From Subdoligranulum sp. CAG:314 (GTDB lineage Bacteria; Bacillota; Clostridia; Christensenellales; CAG-314): a stretch of 64,000 nucleotides of DNA. The position numbers were made by a program, and so were the translations under genes. The stretch covers positions 181,083 to 245,082 of the forward strand of contig FR901000.1 in the NCBI GenBank assembly GCA_000437915.1. Reading direction: 5' to 3'. Position 1 is the stretch's first letter. Each line of letters opens with the position of its first letter. Below the pieces are notes generated by a model that saw only the letters and a program-made list of their open reading frames with translations, was not told the DNA's origin and did no database searches. Below, one piece after another: positions 52,029 to 60,399 of this stretch.

Positions 52029-52167
52029 TTTTCCTGCCGAAGAAAATTTTCGAGCCGACAAGCCTCGTAAAAAATGAAATGTTCACGAAAATTGACTGTC
52101 TTTAATCGCGGCGAGCCGTTTTTATGATATAATAAAGTCAACAATAATATCGGGAAAAGGATTTATC

Positions 52168-52464
52168 ATGAGCGACAACATCAACTTATTGGTTACTTAC
52201 ACAATCAAGGGAAACAAAAGACAGGAATTTTTGGCGGCGGTCAATCAGATTGATTTGGTGCGTAAAACGCGCAAGGAAACGGGCAACAAGGAATACAGAT
52301 ATCTGCTGCCCATAGACAATTACGCGCAGATTGTGCTTATAGAAAGCTGGACGGACGAGGAATGTTTCAACAGGCATCGCGAGACGGAGCATTTTAAGGA
52401 GCTTGTCAAAATAAAAGAAAAATACGTCATCAACACGTCGACGGAAAATTTCAGAATTGTCTGA
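52168..52464 (+). CDS. antibiotic biosynthesis monooxygenase (ABM)-domain protein
   Basis: 98 residues in the dimeric ferredoxin-like ABM fold: INLLVTYTIKGNKRQEFLAA, NKEYRYLLPIDNYAQIVLIE, SWTDEECFNRHRETEHFKEL (the conserved helix with HR-T-HF). Members act as heme-degrading or quinone monooxygenases or have unknown roles; no cofactor or heme ligand can be named here. AAAAGGA precedes the ATG, with TATAAT-like TATAATAAA upstream near 52131. It is a single-gene unit. Confidence 0.9.
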   Translation: MSDNINLLVTYTIKGNKRQEFLAAVNQIDLVRKTRKETGNKEYRYLLPIDNYAQIVLIESWTDEECFNRHRETEHFKELVKIKEKYVINTSTENFRIV

Positions 52465-52545
52465 GTTTTCGAACATTTTAACGCAGCCGCAATCAAAATG
52501 GCTGTTTTCTTTTGATTCGGCGTTTCGGGCAGGCAAAAAAATCGC

Positions 52546-52574
52546 TTGCTTAAAACCGCGGCCGATAGTATAAT
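52546..52574 (+). promoter_or_regulatory. promoter of the ktrB-ktrA operon
   Basis: TTGCTT (52546-52551), 17 bases, TATAAT (52569-52574). The leader of about 40 bases holds a small hairpin GGCG-TTTTGA-CGCC near 52592-52606 and no ribosome binding site before the ATG at 52620. Confidence 0.6.
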
Positions 52575-52619
52575 TGCTTATATTGCGCCTTGGCGTTTTG
52601 ACGCCTTGCGCCTGAAAAT

Positions 52620-53969
52620 ATGACAAAAAACAGAAACGGAAAGAAAATCAGGCTGAAAGAAACGCAGCTTCTCATACTCGGCTATCTTTTGGTCATCCTC
52701 GTCGGCAGCTTTCTGCTCAGCCTGCCCGCGGCTTCAAGGGACGGAGAATGGACGAATTACGCCGACGCACTGTTCACGGCAACGTCCTCGACCTGCGTCA
52801 CGGGATTGGTAACCGCCGACACGTTTCTCAAATGGACGGGCTTCGGGCAGGTCGTGATTCTCATTCTCATCCAAATAGGCGGGCTGGGGTTCATGACGGT
52901 TATTACCACCACCCTGATGGTTCTCGGCAGGAAAATAGGTCTGTACGAGCGCAAAATCCTCATGCAGTCCGCAGGCACCATGAGACTGAGCGGCATAGTC
53001 CACCTTGTCCGCCGCATAACAATCGGCACCGCCATTTTTGAAGGCGCGGGCGCTTTGCTGCTGGCGACAAGGCTGTGTCCCAAGCTCGGCTTCTGGGAGG
53101 GACTTTATTCCTCCGTTTTCCACTCCGTTTCGGCTTTCTGCAACGCGGGCTACGACCTCATGGGACGCTACGGCGCCTTCGGCTCGCTGGCTGCGTTTTC
53201 GGGCGATTGGGTTGTGTGTCTCACGATAATGGGACTTATTTTCATGGGCGGCATCGGCTTCATCGTTTGGAGCGACGTTTTGGATTGCGGATTCAATCCC
53301 AAAAAATTCAGTCTGCATACCAAAATTGCCCTGTACGGCACGACGGCGCTCATATTTGCGGGAGCGCTGCTTTTCTGGCTGTTTGAAAAAAGCAACCTGC
53401 TTGTCGGAAAAAGCGCGGGAGAAAGCTTTCTCATATGTATGTTTATGTCGGTGACTCCCCGCACGGCAGGCTTTGCGACAATAGACTACGCCGCGGCGAC
53501 GGACAGCTCTCTGCTTCTCACCATGTTTCTGATGCTCGTCGGCGGCAGCTCGGGCGGCACCGCAGGCGGCATAAAGGTCACTACCTTTGTTGTGATTATA
53601 CTCGGCGTGGTTTCCTCCGCCCGCAGCGACGGCGACATCGTTATAGGCAAACGCCGTCTGGAAAAAAATCTTGTAAATCAGGCGCTCGGATTGCTTGCGG
53701 TTTACCTCGCGGCGATTTTCGCCGCAATCCTTATTATGAGCGCGATAGAGCCGTTTTCTTTGGCGGATATCGGCATAGAGGTTTTTTCGGCAATAAACAC
53801 CGTCGGGCTGTCCACAGGAATAACTCCCGACCTAACCCTGACTTCGCAAATAATTTTAATGCTGCTCATGCTTATGGGCAGAGTGGGCGCGCTGTCCTTT
53901 ACGCTTGCGTTTACTCAAAACAAACCGATACTCACCAAGTATCCCGTGGAAAAAATACTAATCGGCTAA
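52620..53969 (+). CDS. ktrB: TrkH/KtrB-type potassium transporter subunit
   Basis: 449 residues with the four-fold P-loop layout of the SKT family: filter segments STCVTGL (57-63), SAFCNAGYD, TPRTAGFATIDY and NTVGLSTGITPD, each followed by a membrane helix. Moves K+ (often Na+-coupled) inward, gated by the KtrA ring. The ATG lacks a ribosome binding site, unlike ktrA. It begins a two-gene operon. Confidence 0.94.
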   Translation: MTKNRNGKKIRLKETQLLILGYLLVILVGSFLLSLPAASRDGEWTNYADALFTATSSTCVTGLVTADTFLKWTGFGQVVILILIQIGGLGFMTVITTTLMVLGRKIGLYERKILMQSAGTMRLSGIVHLVRRITIGTAIFEGAGALLLATRLCPKLGFWEGLYSSVFHSVSAFCNAGYDLMGRYGAFGSLAAFSGDWVVCLTIMGLIFMGGIGFIVWSDVLDCGFNPKKFSLHTKIALYGTTALIFAGALLFWLFEKSNLLVGKSAGESFLICMFMSVTPRTAGFATIDYAAATDSSLLLTMFLMLVGGSSGGTAGGIKVTTFVVIILGVVSSARSDGDIVIGKRRLEKNLVNQALGLLAVYLAAIFAAILIMSAIEPFSLADIGIEVFSAINTVGLSTGITPDLTLTSQIILMLLMLMGRVGALSFTLAFTQNKPILTKYPVEKILIG

Positions 53970-53980
53970 ACGGAGGAAAA

Positions 53981-54631
53981 ATGAAAAACATTCTGATAAT
54001 CGGCATAGGCCGTCTCGGACGCCACCTTGCCGAAAAACTGACCGAGCTTAACAATTCGGTCATGATTGTGGACAAGGACGAAAACATAATCAACGAGCTT
54101 GCTCCCCGCTTTACCGGCGCAATGATAGGCGACTGCACCAAGGAAGGCGTTTTGAGAAGTCTCGGCGTCAACAATTTCGATATCTGCTTCGTCACGATAA
54201 GCGACAACTTTCAGTCCTCTCTCGAAATCACTTCTCTACTCAAAGAGCTTGGCGCAAAGTACGTCGTAAGCAAAGCCAACCGCGACTTGCAGGCAAAGTT
54301 TTTGCTGCGCAACGGCGCCGACGAGGTGGTCTATCCCGAAAGGGACATCGCGGAAAAGCTTGCAATCAGACACAACGCCAAAAATATTTTCGATTTCGTA
54401 GAGGTCACCGACGATTTCGCCATTTTTGAAATACCCATACTCAAAAAGTGGGCGGGCAAAAGCATAAGCGAAATAGACGTAAGAAAAACCTATCATATAA
54501 ACGTGCTTGCGATTAAAAAAGGCGGAAATCTGAAAGTGCTGCCCGAAGCCAATTACGTTTTCGACCAAAGCGACCACATCATAGTCATCGGCAAACCCGC
54601 GGACGTTTTCAAGCTGACAAACCGCACCTGA
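53981..54631 (+). CDS. ktrA: TrkA/KtrA-type RCK regulatory subunit
   Basis: 216 residues: N-terminal Rossmann domain with nucleotide-binding GIGRLGRHLAEKL and acidic D near VDKDEN, and a C-terminal RCK_C domain (EIPILKKWAGKSISEIDVRK, VLPEANYVFDQSDHIIVIGK) expected to bind c-di-AMP in Firmicutes. Forms an octameric ring gating KtrB with ATP/ADP. GGAGGAAAA precedes the ATG; the gap to ktrB is 11 bases. Confidence 0.95.
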   Translation: MKNILIIGIGRLGRHLAEKLTELNNSVMIVDKDENIINELAPRFTGAMIGDCTKEGVLRSLGVNNFDICFVTISDNFQSSLEITSLLKELGAKYVVSKANRDLQAKFLLRNGADEVVYPERDIAEKLAIRHNAKNIFDFVEVTDDFAIFEIPILKKWAGKSISEIDVRKTYHINVLAIKKGGNLKVLPEANYVFDQSDHIIVIGKPADVFKLTNRT

Positions 54632-54662
54632 AAACTGCGCCAATCCGCCCAAAAGAAATAAC

Positions 54663-54688
54663 AAGGACGCTGAAAATTCAGCGTCCTT
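54663..54688 (+). terminator. bidirectional hairpin terminator
   Basis: AAGGACGCTGAA and TTCAGCGTCCTT around AA, between the convergent ktrA and trxB genes. Confidence 0.85.
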
Positions 54689-54730
54689 TGATTTTTAATT
54701 TGAATTTTTTCCGCTTGCAAACCGAGCGTC

Positions 54731-55645
54731 TCAACCGAGATACTCTTCGATAAAATGCGAGCAGGTCGCCCCGTCGGCAGCCGCCGTCACAATCTGCCGC
54801 AAAGGCTTGGTTCTTACGTCGCCGACGGCAAACACGCCGTCCACAGATGTCTTAGTGGTTTCGTCCGCGAGGATATAGCCGTTTTCGTCAAGAGCGAGCT
54901 GTCCCCTGACCAATTCGGTTTGGGGCTGTCTGCCCACCGCCACGAACAAAGCGGCGCAGGGTACTTTTGTCCGCGCGCCCGTTTTTACGTTTTCCGTCAC
55001 GACGCCGCCAAGCGCTCCGTCGCCTTCAAGCGCGACGACGCGGCTGTCAAATAAAAATTCCACCCCGCAGTTTTTTAACGCGTCGGTGTAGACCTTGGAG
55101 GCGCGAAGGCGGTCTCTGCGGTGCACGAGATAAACCTTTTCGCATATTTTGGACAGATAGAGCGCGTCCGCCGCGGCGCTGTTTCCGCCGCCAACAACTA
55201 CGGCGACTTTGCCTTTGTAGCGCATACCGTCGCACACCGCGCAGTACGCCACGCCTTTGCCCGTAAGCTCTCTTTCTCCTTCGACGCCCAACAGTCTGGG
55301 CTTTGCCCCCGTAGCAATCACCACCGCTTTCGCGTTCAACATCCCCGCCGTCGTTTCGACTGTTTTGGGAGACGCTTTGAGGTTTAACGACTTTATCTTG
55401 GCGTAAACGGTAACCACGCCGAACCTTTCCGCCCCGCGCTGCATTCTCTCGCCCAATTCGAAGCCGTCTATACCGTCGTCAAAGCCCGGATAGTTTTCCA
55501 CCGTTTCGGTAGTCGCCATCTGTCCGCCCGCGGACATCTGCTCGACAACGGCGACGGTGTAGCCGCTGCGCGCCGCGTACATTGCCGCAGTGTATCCCGC
55601 GGGACCTCCTCCTGCGACAATTACGTCATAAGTTTTGTTGTCCAT
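54731..55645 (-). CDS. trxB: thioredoxin reductase
   Basis: 304 residues. FAD-binding GGGPAGYTAAMYAARSG (12-28), redox-active CAVC (135-138) in GVAYCAVCDG, NADPH-binding GGGNSAAADALYL and C-terminal FAD motif VFAVGDVRTKPLRQ. Low-molecular-weight bacterial TrxB. It follows trxA by 13 bases, so the pair is a thioredoxin system operon. Confidence 0.96.
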   Translation of the reverse strand: MDNKTYDVIVAGGGPAGYTAAMYAARSGYTVAVVEQMSAGGQMATTETVENYPGFDDGIDGFELGERMQRGAERFGVVTVYAKIKSLNLKASPKTVETTAGMLNAKAVVIATGAKPRLLGVEGERELTGKGVAYCAVCDGMRYKGKVAVVVGGGNSAAADALYLSKICEKVYLVHRRDRLRASKVYTDALKNCGVEFLFDSRVVALEGDGALGGVVTENVKTGARTKVPCAALFVAVGRQPQTELVRGQLALDENGYILADETTKTSVDGVFAVGDVRTKPLRQIVTAAADGATCSHFIEEYLG

Positions 55646-55658
55646 TTTTCACCGACAT

Positions 55659-55982
55659 TTAAAGCACGCCGTTGGCTTTCAACCAATCCTCGGCTTCCGC
55701 CTGAGAAGCGGGGTTGGACGCCTGAGACCTTTCCTCTCCGCCTACAAACAGCACGAGACGCGGAATGGTGTCGACATTGTACCTCTGCGCCACGTCGCCG
55801 TGCTCGTCCACATTGATTTTTACGAAATCTATTTTGTCGCCGTACTGCTGCTCCAATCTGTCGAACATGGGAGCCATTCTGCGGCAGTAACCGCACCAGG
55901 GCGCCCAAAAATCCGCGACCACGGGCTTGGCAGCGCCCAGCACCTCCCGCTCGAACTGTCCGCTCAAAATTTCCTTAACCAT
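55659..55982 (-). CDS. trxA: thioredoxin
   Basis: 107 residues from ATG 55980-55982, chosen because CGGAGGT stands seven bases upstream and the length then matches thioredoxin. Active site WAPWCGYC with C30 and C33 (usual proline replaced by tyrosine: CGYC rather than CGPC), then DTIPRLVLFVGGEE with the cis-Pro. A longer form from ATG 56010-56012, also with GGAGG upstream, would add ten residues. Partner of trxB. Confidence 0.92.
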   Translation of the reverse strand: MVKEILSGQFEREVLGAAKPVVADFWAPWCGYCRRMAPMFDRLEQQYGDKIDFVKINVDEHGDVAQRYNVDTIPRLVLFVGGEERSQASNPASQAEAEDWLKANGVL

Positions 55983-56141
55983 TTTTCTGACCTCCGTTTT
56001 GACTTTCGGCATTTCAGCCTCCGTATAGTTTGCCTCTTGCGTCGGCATAAAATACCCTTTTGATATACTTTATCACGGAAGCGAATTCAGTCAAGCGTTT
56101 TCAACCTTTTTTCCGTAAAATCTCTGCGTTTGCTCAACAGC

Positions 56142-57968
56142 CTACATCAGCCAAACGTACGCAGCCGAGCCGACGTCAATTATCCCCTCTTCGCCTCCCG
56201 AAATATAATACACCTGCACCAAAGGGTTGCCCGACAACAGCTGACTTTTATAAATTATTTCTTCAAATATAACATAATTCTGCCCGTGACTCTGCGCAGA
56301 TGCAATCAGATTTCCGCCTATGTAAACCCGCACTTCGAAATTGGTTATTATCGGAAAACCTTTTACATCATCACTATAAGAATTTGCATACCAGAATATC
56401 GAAACCCTGAGGATGTTGTAAGGTAAATCCCGCTCGGGCTCTGCCGTCATTCCTCCCGCAAAATCTCCGGAAGCTTTGTTGTGGGACGAAAACATCAGCG
56501 TATTGTCTAAATTATCGAGAACCTTACCAACATTCAGCATACCGGCTCCCACTCCGGATAAAAATCCGTTTGCATTTTTAGGTACGGTTGTGTAATTTGC
56601 CGTAGAGGTATTTGCAGTAAGCAGGGAATGCACCATTTCCGGAAATAACTTTAACGAAGGTTTTTTATTCATCATAATTGCGACAGTGCCGGTCACAAAC
56701 GGCGCGGCAAAGCTGGTTCCCATGTTTCCGTCGTCGTGAAACCATATTGTCTCTTTGGGAATATGCGGCATACCGTTTGCCACCAACGTAGGCTTCGTTG
56801 CCGCCATTTTGTCTGTATTTTTAGATGAATAACTCGCTAAATTTCCTTCATAGTCGGTTGCCCCGACGGTAATCACATTTGCGGCATTTCCGAAGCAAGT
56901 GATTCCGTCGCCGTTGTTGCCGGCAGACTTTACTACGACCACCAAGTTTTCTTTGGTAATTGTATCTACATCTCCTTCGTATTTGCAATATTTGCCTTCA
57001 GGATAATTGACTAAATCATTTGCCGTTCCGGGAAGATCTTGTATCAATTGCGTAAATCCAAAACTGCAGTTTATTACGTTGACCTGCGTTTTAAGTTGTT
57101 TAAATATCGAATTAAACAGGTCATAATCATTCCCTCCCAATTTCCTGGTATACAATGAAATTTTCGGAGCCATGTTTCCGATAATTCTTGTCACTCGTCT
57201 GGAGTGCTCGCTCATTTCGTCACCCTGCTGCCAATCGGAATTTATGGTTATGTCGGGCAAATCATTTCTTCCGTCGAAAGCATTCGGATCGATTGCAGAC
57301 GGCTCGATAATCCCTACGTTTACGCCATGTCCCTTATACGCAAAGTCATTTTCAGCCACAAATCCGGCATTCATTGAACCTAGCGTCTCATCCTCCCAGC
57401 TGCCAAAGCTGCTCATAGGCAAGATTTCCGACTCCGTACTTAACGATTGTTCAAAAATATGATTTTCGACAGAAACAGTCGAAACTTTGTCATAGCGGAG
57501 CAATTTATTTATTATACCGGCTATTTCGCCCTCGTTCATGTCTTCGGTGCGCAGCTTGACGCTGTTTGTCAAGTACAGCTTTTCAAAAAGCATTTCGCTC
57601 ATGCCTGATTCGTCAATAAAATTTTTTAACTGCGTTTTATAAAAATTCTCCCTTTGATTCCTCAAATTCAATATGAAAGCGTCCTCCATGCCTTCAGGCA
57701 CAGAACTCCTCTGTTCCATCAACTCCGCAAACAATTCCGTTTCCCCGAAGCTTTCTTTAAATTCTACCGACACGGTCGTGCCGACATTTTCCGACACAGC
57801 CTTTGATATTTGTTTCAAGGTCAGACTTTCTTCACCGGCAAAACCGCAGCCCAAAACAATTTTCTCGGAAAAATCGTTTATCCTTACATTAGATAACAGT
57901 GGGTAAACCAAAATTGCCAAAACCGATATCAATGCAATCAGACATACAGAAATTTTTTTTGCTTTCAT
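56142..57968 (-). CDS. membrane-anchored subtilase (S8) with Glu at the Asp position
   Basis: 608 residues. One N-terminal hydrophobic segment (9-26) anchors or exports it; 30-195 looks like a propeptide. Peptidase domain: VNVGIIEPS (217-224), where the catalytic Asp of subtilases is replaced by E222; H255 in MSEHSRRV; oxyanion N351 in SAGNNGDG; catalytic S419 in GTSFAAPFVTG. Residues 500-608 form a beta domain. GAGGTGACG precedes the ATG. The DNA is clearly more AT-rich than its surroundings, suggesting transfer. The next leftward stop is near trxA; the lipoprotein gene upstream is its operon partner. Confidence 0.88.
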   Translation of the reverse strand: MKAKKISVCLIALISVLAILVYPLLSNVRINDFSEKIVLGCGFAGEESLTLKQISKAVSENVGTTVSVEFKESFGETELFAELMEQRSSVPEGMEDAFILNLRNQRENFYKTQLKNFIDESGMSEMLFEKLYLTNSVKLRTEDMNEGEIAGIINKLLRYDKVSTVSVENHIFEQSLSTESEILPMSSFGSWEDETLGSMNAGFVAENDFAYKGHGVNVGIIEPSAIDPNAFDGRNDLPDITINSDWQQGDEMSEHSRRVTRIIGNMAPKISLYTRKLGGNDYDLFNSIFKQLKTQVNVINCSFGFTQLIQDLPGTANDLVNYPEGKYCKYEGDVDTITKENLVVVVKSAGNNGDGITCFGNAANVITVGATDYEGNLASYSSKNTDKMAATKPTLVANGMPHIPKETIWFHDDGNMGTSFAAPFVTGTVAIMMNKKPSLKLFPEMVHSLLTANTSTANYTTVPKNANGFLSGVGAGMLNVGKVLDNLDNTLMFSSHNKASGDFAGGMTAEPERDLPYNILRVSIFWYANSYSDDVKGFPIITNFEVRVYIGGNLIASAQSHGQNYVIFEEIIYKSQLLSGNPLVQVYYISGGEEGIIDVGSAAYVWLM

Positions 57969-57988
57969 ACGTCACCTCGTAAAATATT

Positions 57989-59065
57989 TTATATATTGTT
58001 TAATATTTTAAAATTAATAAAAGTAGACAGGTAAAAGCTTAGTGAACTATATACGCTTGTGATAAGCTTGGACTTTCTTGCTTCCTCTGCTTTGATCATA
58101 AAAAGATCCAATAAATCCTCGCCATAAAAATATGTAGGCTCATAAGAAACGGAGTTTTCCAAATACTTCCTGTGATAAAAATACCCATCAAAGCCGAAAA
58201 AAGCCTCCAATTCCTTATAAAGCCAATCAGCGTCTTTCCCCTGCTCTTTGTTTTTCTTGCGCAAATAATCTAAAAATTCATTTTCTGCGGGGTCGTCGGA
58301 TTTTTTGCCTAAAACATCGTCGGCAAAGTCAATACTAGCAGAATGTACAAATTTTTTTAAAGCATCCAACTCCTCGTCAGTAAGATAAGTATTTTCGTCA
58401 AAATTCGTATACTGACCGAAAAAAGCCGAAGACACGACAGCGGTCGTTTCGTACATATCGGAAGGCTTGGTAAGCTCGGGAAACAGCTCGGGCTCGAGCT
58501 CTTCAAAATCCGTGCGTTTGTATGTCAGGCTTTTTACAAGCGGACTTTTGCTTGCTTCTATTGCCGCAAGATAGTCCTCCGTCGTCATGTATTCGTTAGC
58601 GCGTTGGGAGACAATTCTTCCCAAATCTCCCGTCAGGATAAACCTCCCTGTCAGCCCCAGCTTTTTTATACACTCCTGATTGAACACGGCGTTTTTCTCA
58701 CGCTCCGTCTCTTTTAAAGACATCTTTTCTTTTGTTTGCTCTGCAAACTGCCTTAGCTCGACGTCCTCTATACCGTCCGACGTCAACAGCTCCGTATTCA
58801 ACAGCATTTCCCCGCTTTCGTAAGGAAACGTCTGCGCCGCCACTTTTTTGAGAACTTTTACCTTTTTGCAGTCGAAAGCGTATTGTTCAAGCGTAAGCCC
58901 GTCCGCATTGTCTCCCCAAAAGAAAGTCACTTTGTCGCTGTACGCCCAATTTCCTTCTCTCACCTCATACACCTCGACATATTCCCGCTTTTCGCAGCCG
59001 GCAAACACGGCTAACGACGATACGAATAAAATCGCAACCACTGCCCACAGCCACATCTTTTTCAT
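57989..59065 (-). CDS. lipoprotein of unknown function, partner of the subtilase (358 aa)
   Basis: Lipoprotein signal with lipobox FAGC at about residue 23. The mature part is charged and mostly helical (FAEQTKEKMSLKETEREKNA, TDEELDALKKFVHSASIDFA) with a C-terminal hydrophobic stretch (ITSVYSSLSFYLSTFINFKI). No family recognised. ATG preceded by GGAGG. The gene lies 20 bases upstream of the subtilase in the same AT-rich island, so the two probably act together, for example as enzyme and activator, inhibitor or substrate. Confidence 0.8.
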   Translation of the reverse strand: MKKMWLWAVVAILFVSSLAVFAGCEKREYVEVYEVREGNWAYSDKVTFFWGDNADGLTLEQYAFDCKKVKVLKKVAAQTFPYESGEMLLNTELLTSDGIEDVELRQFAEQTKEKMSLKETEREKNAVFNQECIKKLGLTGRFILTGDLGRIVSQRANEYMTTEDYLAAIEASKSPLVKSLTYKRTDFEELEPELFPELTKPSDMYETTAVVSSAFFGQYTNFDENTYLTDEELDALKKFVHSASIDFADDVLGKKSDDPAENEFLDYLRKKNKEQGKDADWLYKELEAFFGFDGYFYHRKYLENSVSYEPTYFYGEDLLDLFMIKAEEARKSKLITSVYSSLSFYLSTFINFKILNNI

Positions 59066-59201
59066 TTTTTATTTTCCTCCTGTTTTTTCAGGGTATGCCC
59101 TTTTTTATTTTAACCGATTATATTAACTGTGTCAATAACCATATTATGCTGTTTTGGATGCCGTAAGACGCCGTAATTTTATGATAATTTTTTTAAATAA
59201 A

Positions 59202-59232
59202 ACCGCCCGAAAGCGTATTGCTTTCGGGCGGT
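59202..59232 (-). terminator. hairpin terminator of the zinc-ribbon/SPFH operon
   Basis: ACCGCCCGAAAGC and GCTTTCGGGCGGT around GTATT, with A-runs to the left forming the U-run on the minus strand. Confidence 0.85.
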
Positions 59233-59242
59233 AAACATTCAA

Positions 59243-60352
59243 TCAAAAAGCTCCGAAAAATTTTAACAGCAACACTACCCCCGCAATCACCGCCGCGCCA
59301 AGCAGCGAAACAACCGACACCTTCAACGGAGAAACCGGAGCGCTCCCCGTAATCTTTCCCGTGCAGCCGTTTACGTATTGATTGTAAAGCTTGTCACGGT
59401 ATTTCGTTGCGGTTATGTAAACGGGCATGAGCATATATTTGAACGATTTTCCGACATGGTTCATGCTCATGTTGAGATAATCCACTACGTCGGCGTTGTA
59501 GGACGCAATTATCTGACGTCTGATTGTTTCGCGCATCCTGTCCTCCGCCGTTTTGAACGCCGTATACGGGTCTACGGTGTAATTGTTTGCAAAAAAACCC
59601 GCAAGAAACTCCGAAGAATAAACCACGTATCTGTTCTGCGGAAAAGGCTGCAATTTGGACAGATTTTTGTCCGAAACGAAGGCGCCTCCGTTTACCGTCA
59701 CGTCGTCGAAATAATTTCGTCTCGTGCCGCTGACGTTGAAATAACGCACTTTGACTTCCGTATGCGTGTTGCCCTTGCTGTCCCGCCGCGTGGTGGTGTA
59801 GGTTTTCCCGAGACGCCCCGCATATACCGTATCCGTCGTGCTGTCAAACGTCCACACGGGATAATATACGCCCCTGATTGTGTTGACGTTTATGTTTTTT
59901 TTGAATTTTGAAGGCGCGAAAAAACGCTTTTTCAGCCACTTTTTGCACGCTTCGAGTCCTTTTTGCCTGTCAAGCGAAAAGGGAATAAGCGAATCGGGTT
60001 TTACGCCGTCAAAGCAATGCTCCTCCAACACGAGCGGGCTGGAACAAAAAGGGCACACGGTGGCAATCTCGTCCCCCTTGACGGTCTCCGTTGCGCCGCA
60101 GTTGTCGCAGCGCACCGTTTTAAGCCCCGCCTCCGCCCATCTGTGTTCCTCAAGCTCGGAAAAATCCCTCTCCGTCACGTTTGTGTCGGCGGCTATATCC
60201 ACTTCGCTTCCGCAATGGTCGCACACAAGCTTTTGCGCGGAAGGCTCGTACCGCATATTTGCGCCGCAGCCGGCACACTTGAACGCCTCCGCGTCCCCCT
60301 CGGAAATCCTTTCCGCACCGTCAAAGGCAAGCGCCGCGTCCCTGTTTTTCAT
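59243..60352 (-). CDS. TFIIB-type zinc-ribbon membrane protein
   Basis: 369 residues. Two zinc ribbons near the N-terminus (C26-x2-C29/C44-x2-C47 and C82-x2-C85/C100-x2-C103), a beta-rich middle (YYPVWTFDSTTDTVYAGRLG, YVVYSSEFLAGFFANNYTVD), and one C-terminal membrane segment (346-366). This is a widespread clostridial protein often found next to SPFH/virion-core-like genes, without assigned function. GGAGGTTG precedes the ATG. It follows the SPFH gene by 47 bases. Confidence 0.88.
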   Translation of the reverse strand: MKNRDAALAFDGAERISEGDAEAFKCAGCGANMRYEPSAQKLVCDHCGSEVDIAADTNVTERDFSELEEHRWAEAGLKTVRCDNCGATETVKGDEIATVCPFCSSPLVLEEHCFDGVKPDSLIPFSLDRQKGLEACKKWLKKRFFAPSKFKKNINVNTIRGVYYPVWTFDSTTDTVYAGRLGKTYTTTRRDSKGNTHTEVKVRYFNVSGTRRNYFDDVTVNGGAFVSDKNLSKLQPFPQNRYVVYSSEFLAGFFANNYTVDPYTAFKTAEDRMRETIRRQIIASYNADVVDYLNMSMNHVGKSFKYMLMPVYITATKYRDKLYNQYVNGCTGKITGSAPVSPLKVSVVSLLGAAVIAGVVLLLKFFGAF

Positions 60353-60399
60353 AATTCAACCTCCGCGCCGTCCGTCAAGGACGGCGGCTTAGCATTTTT

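Noticed and set aside
52465..52619. Possible c-di-AMP riboswitch before ktrB
   Set aside because: The stretch after the promoter is only about 40 bases and lacks the conserved ydaO-type core.
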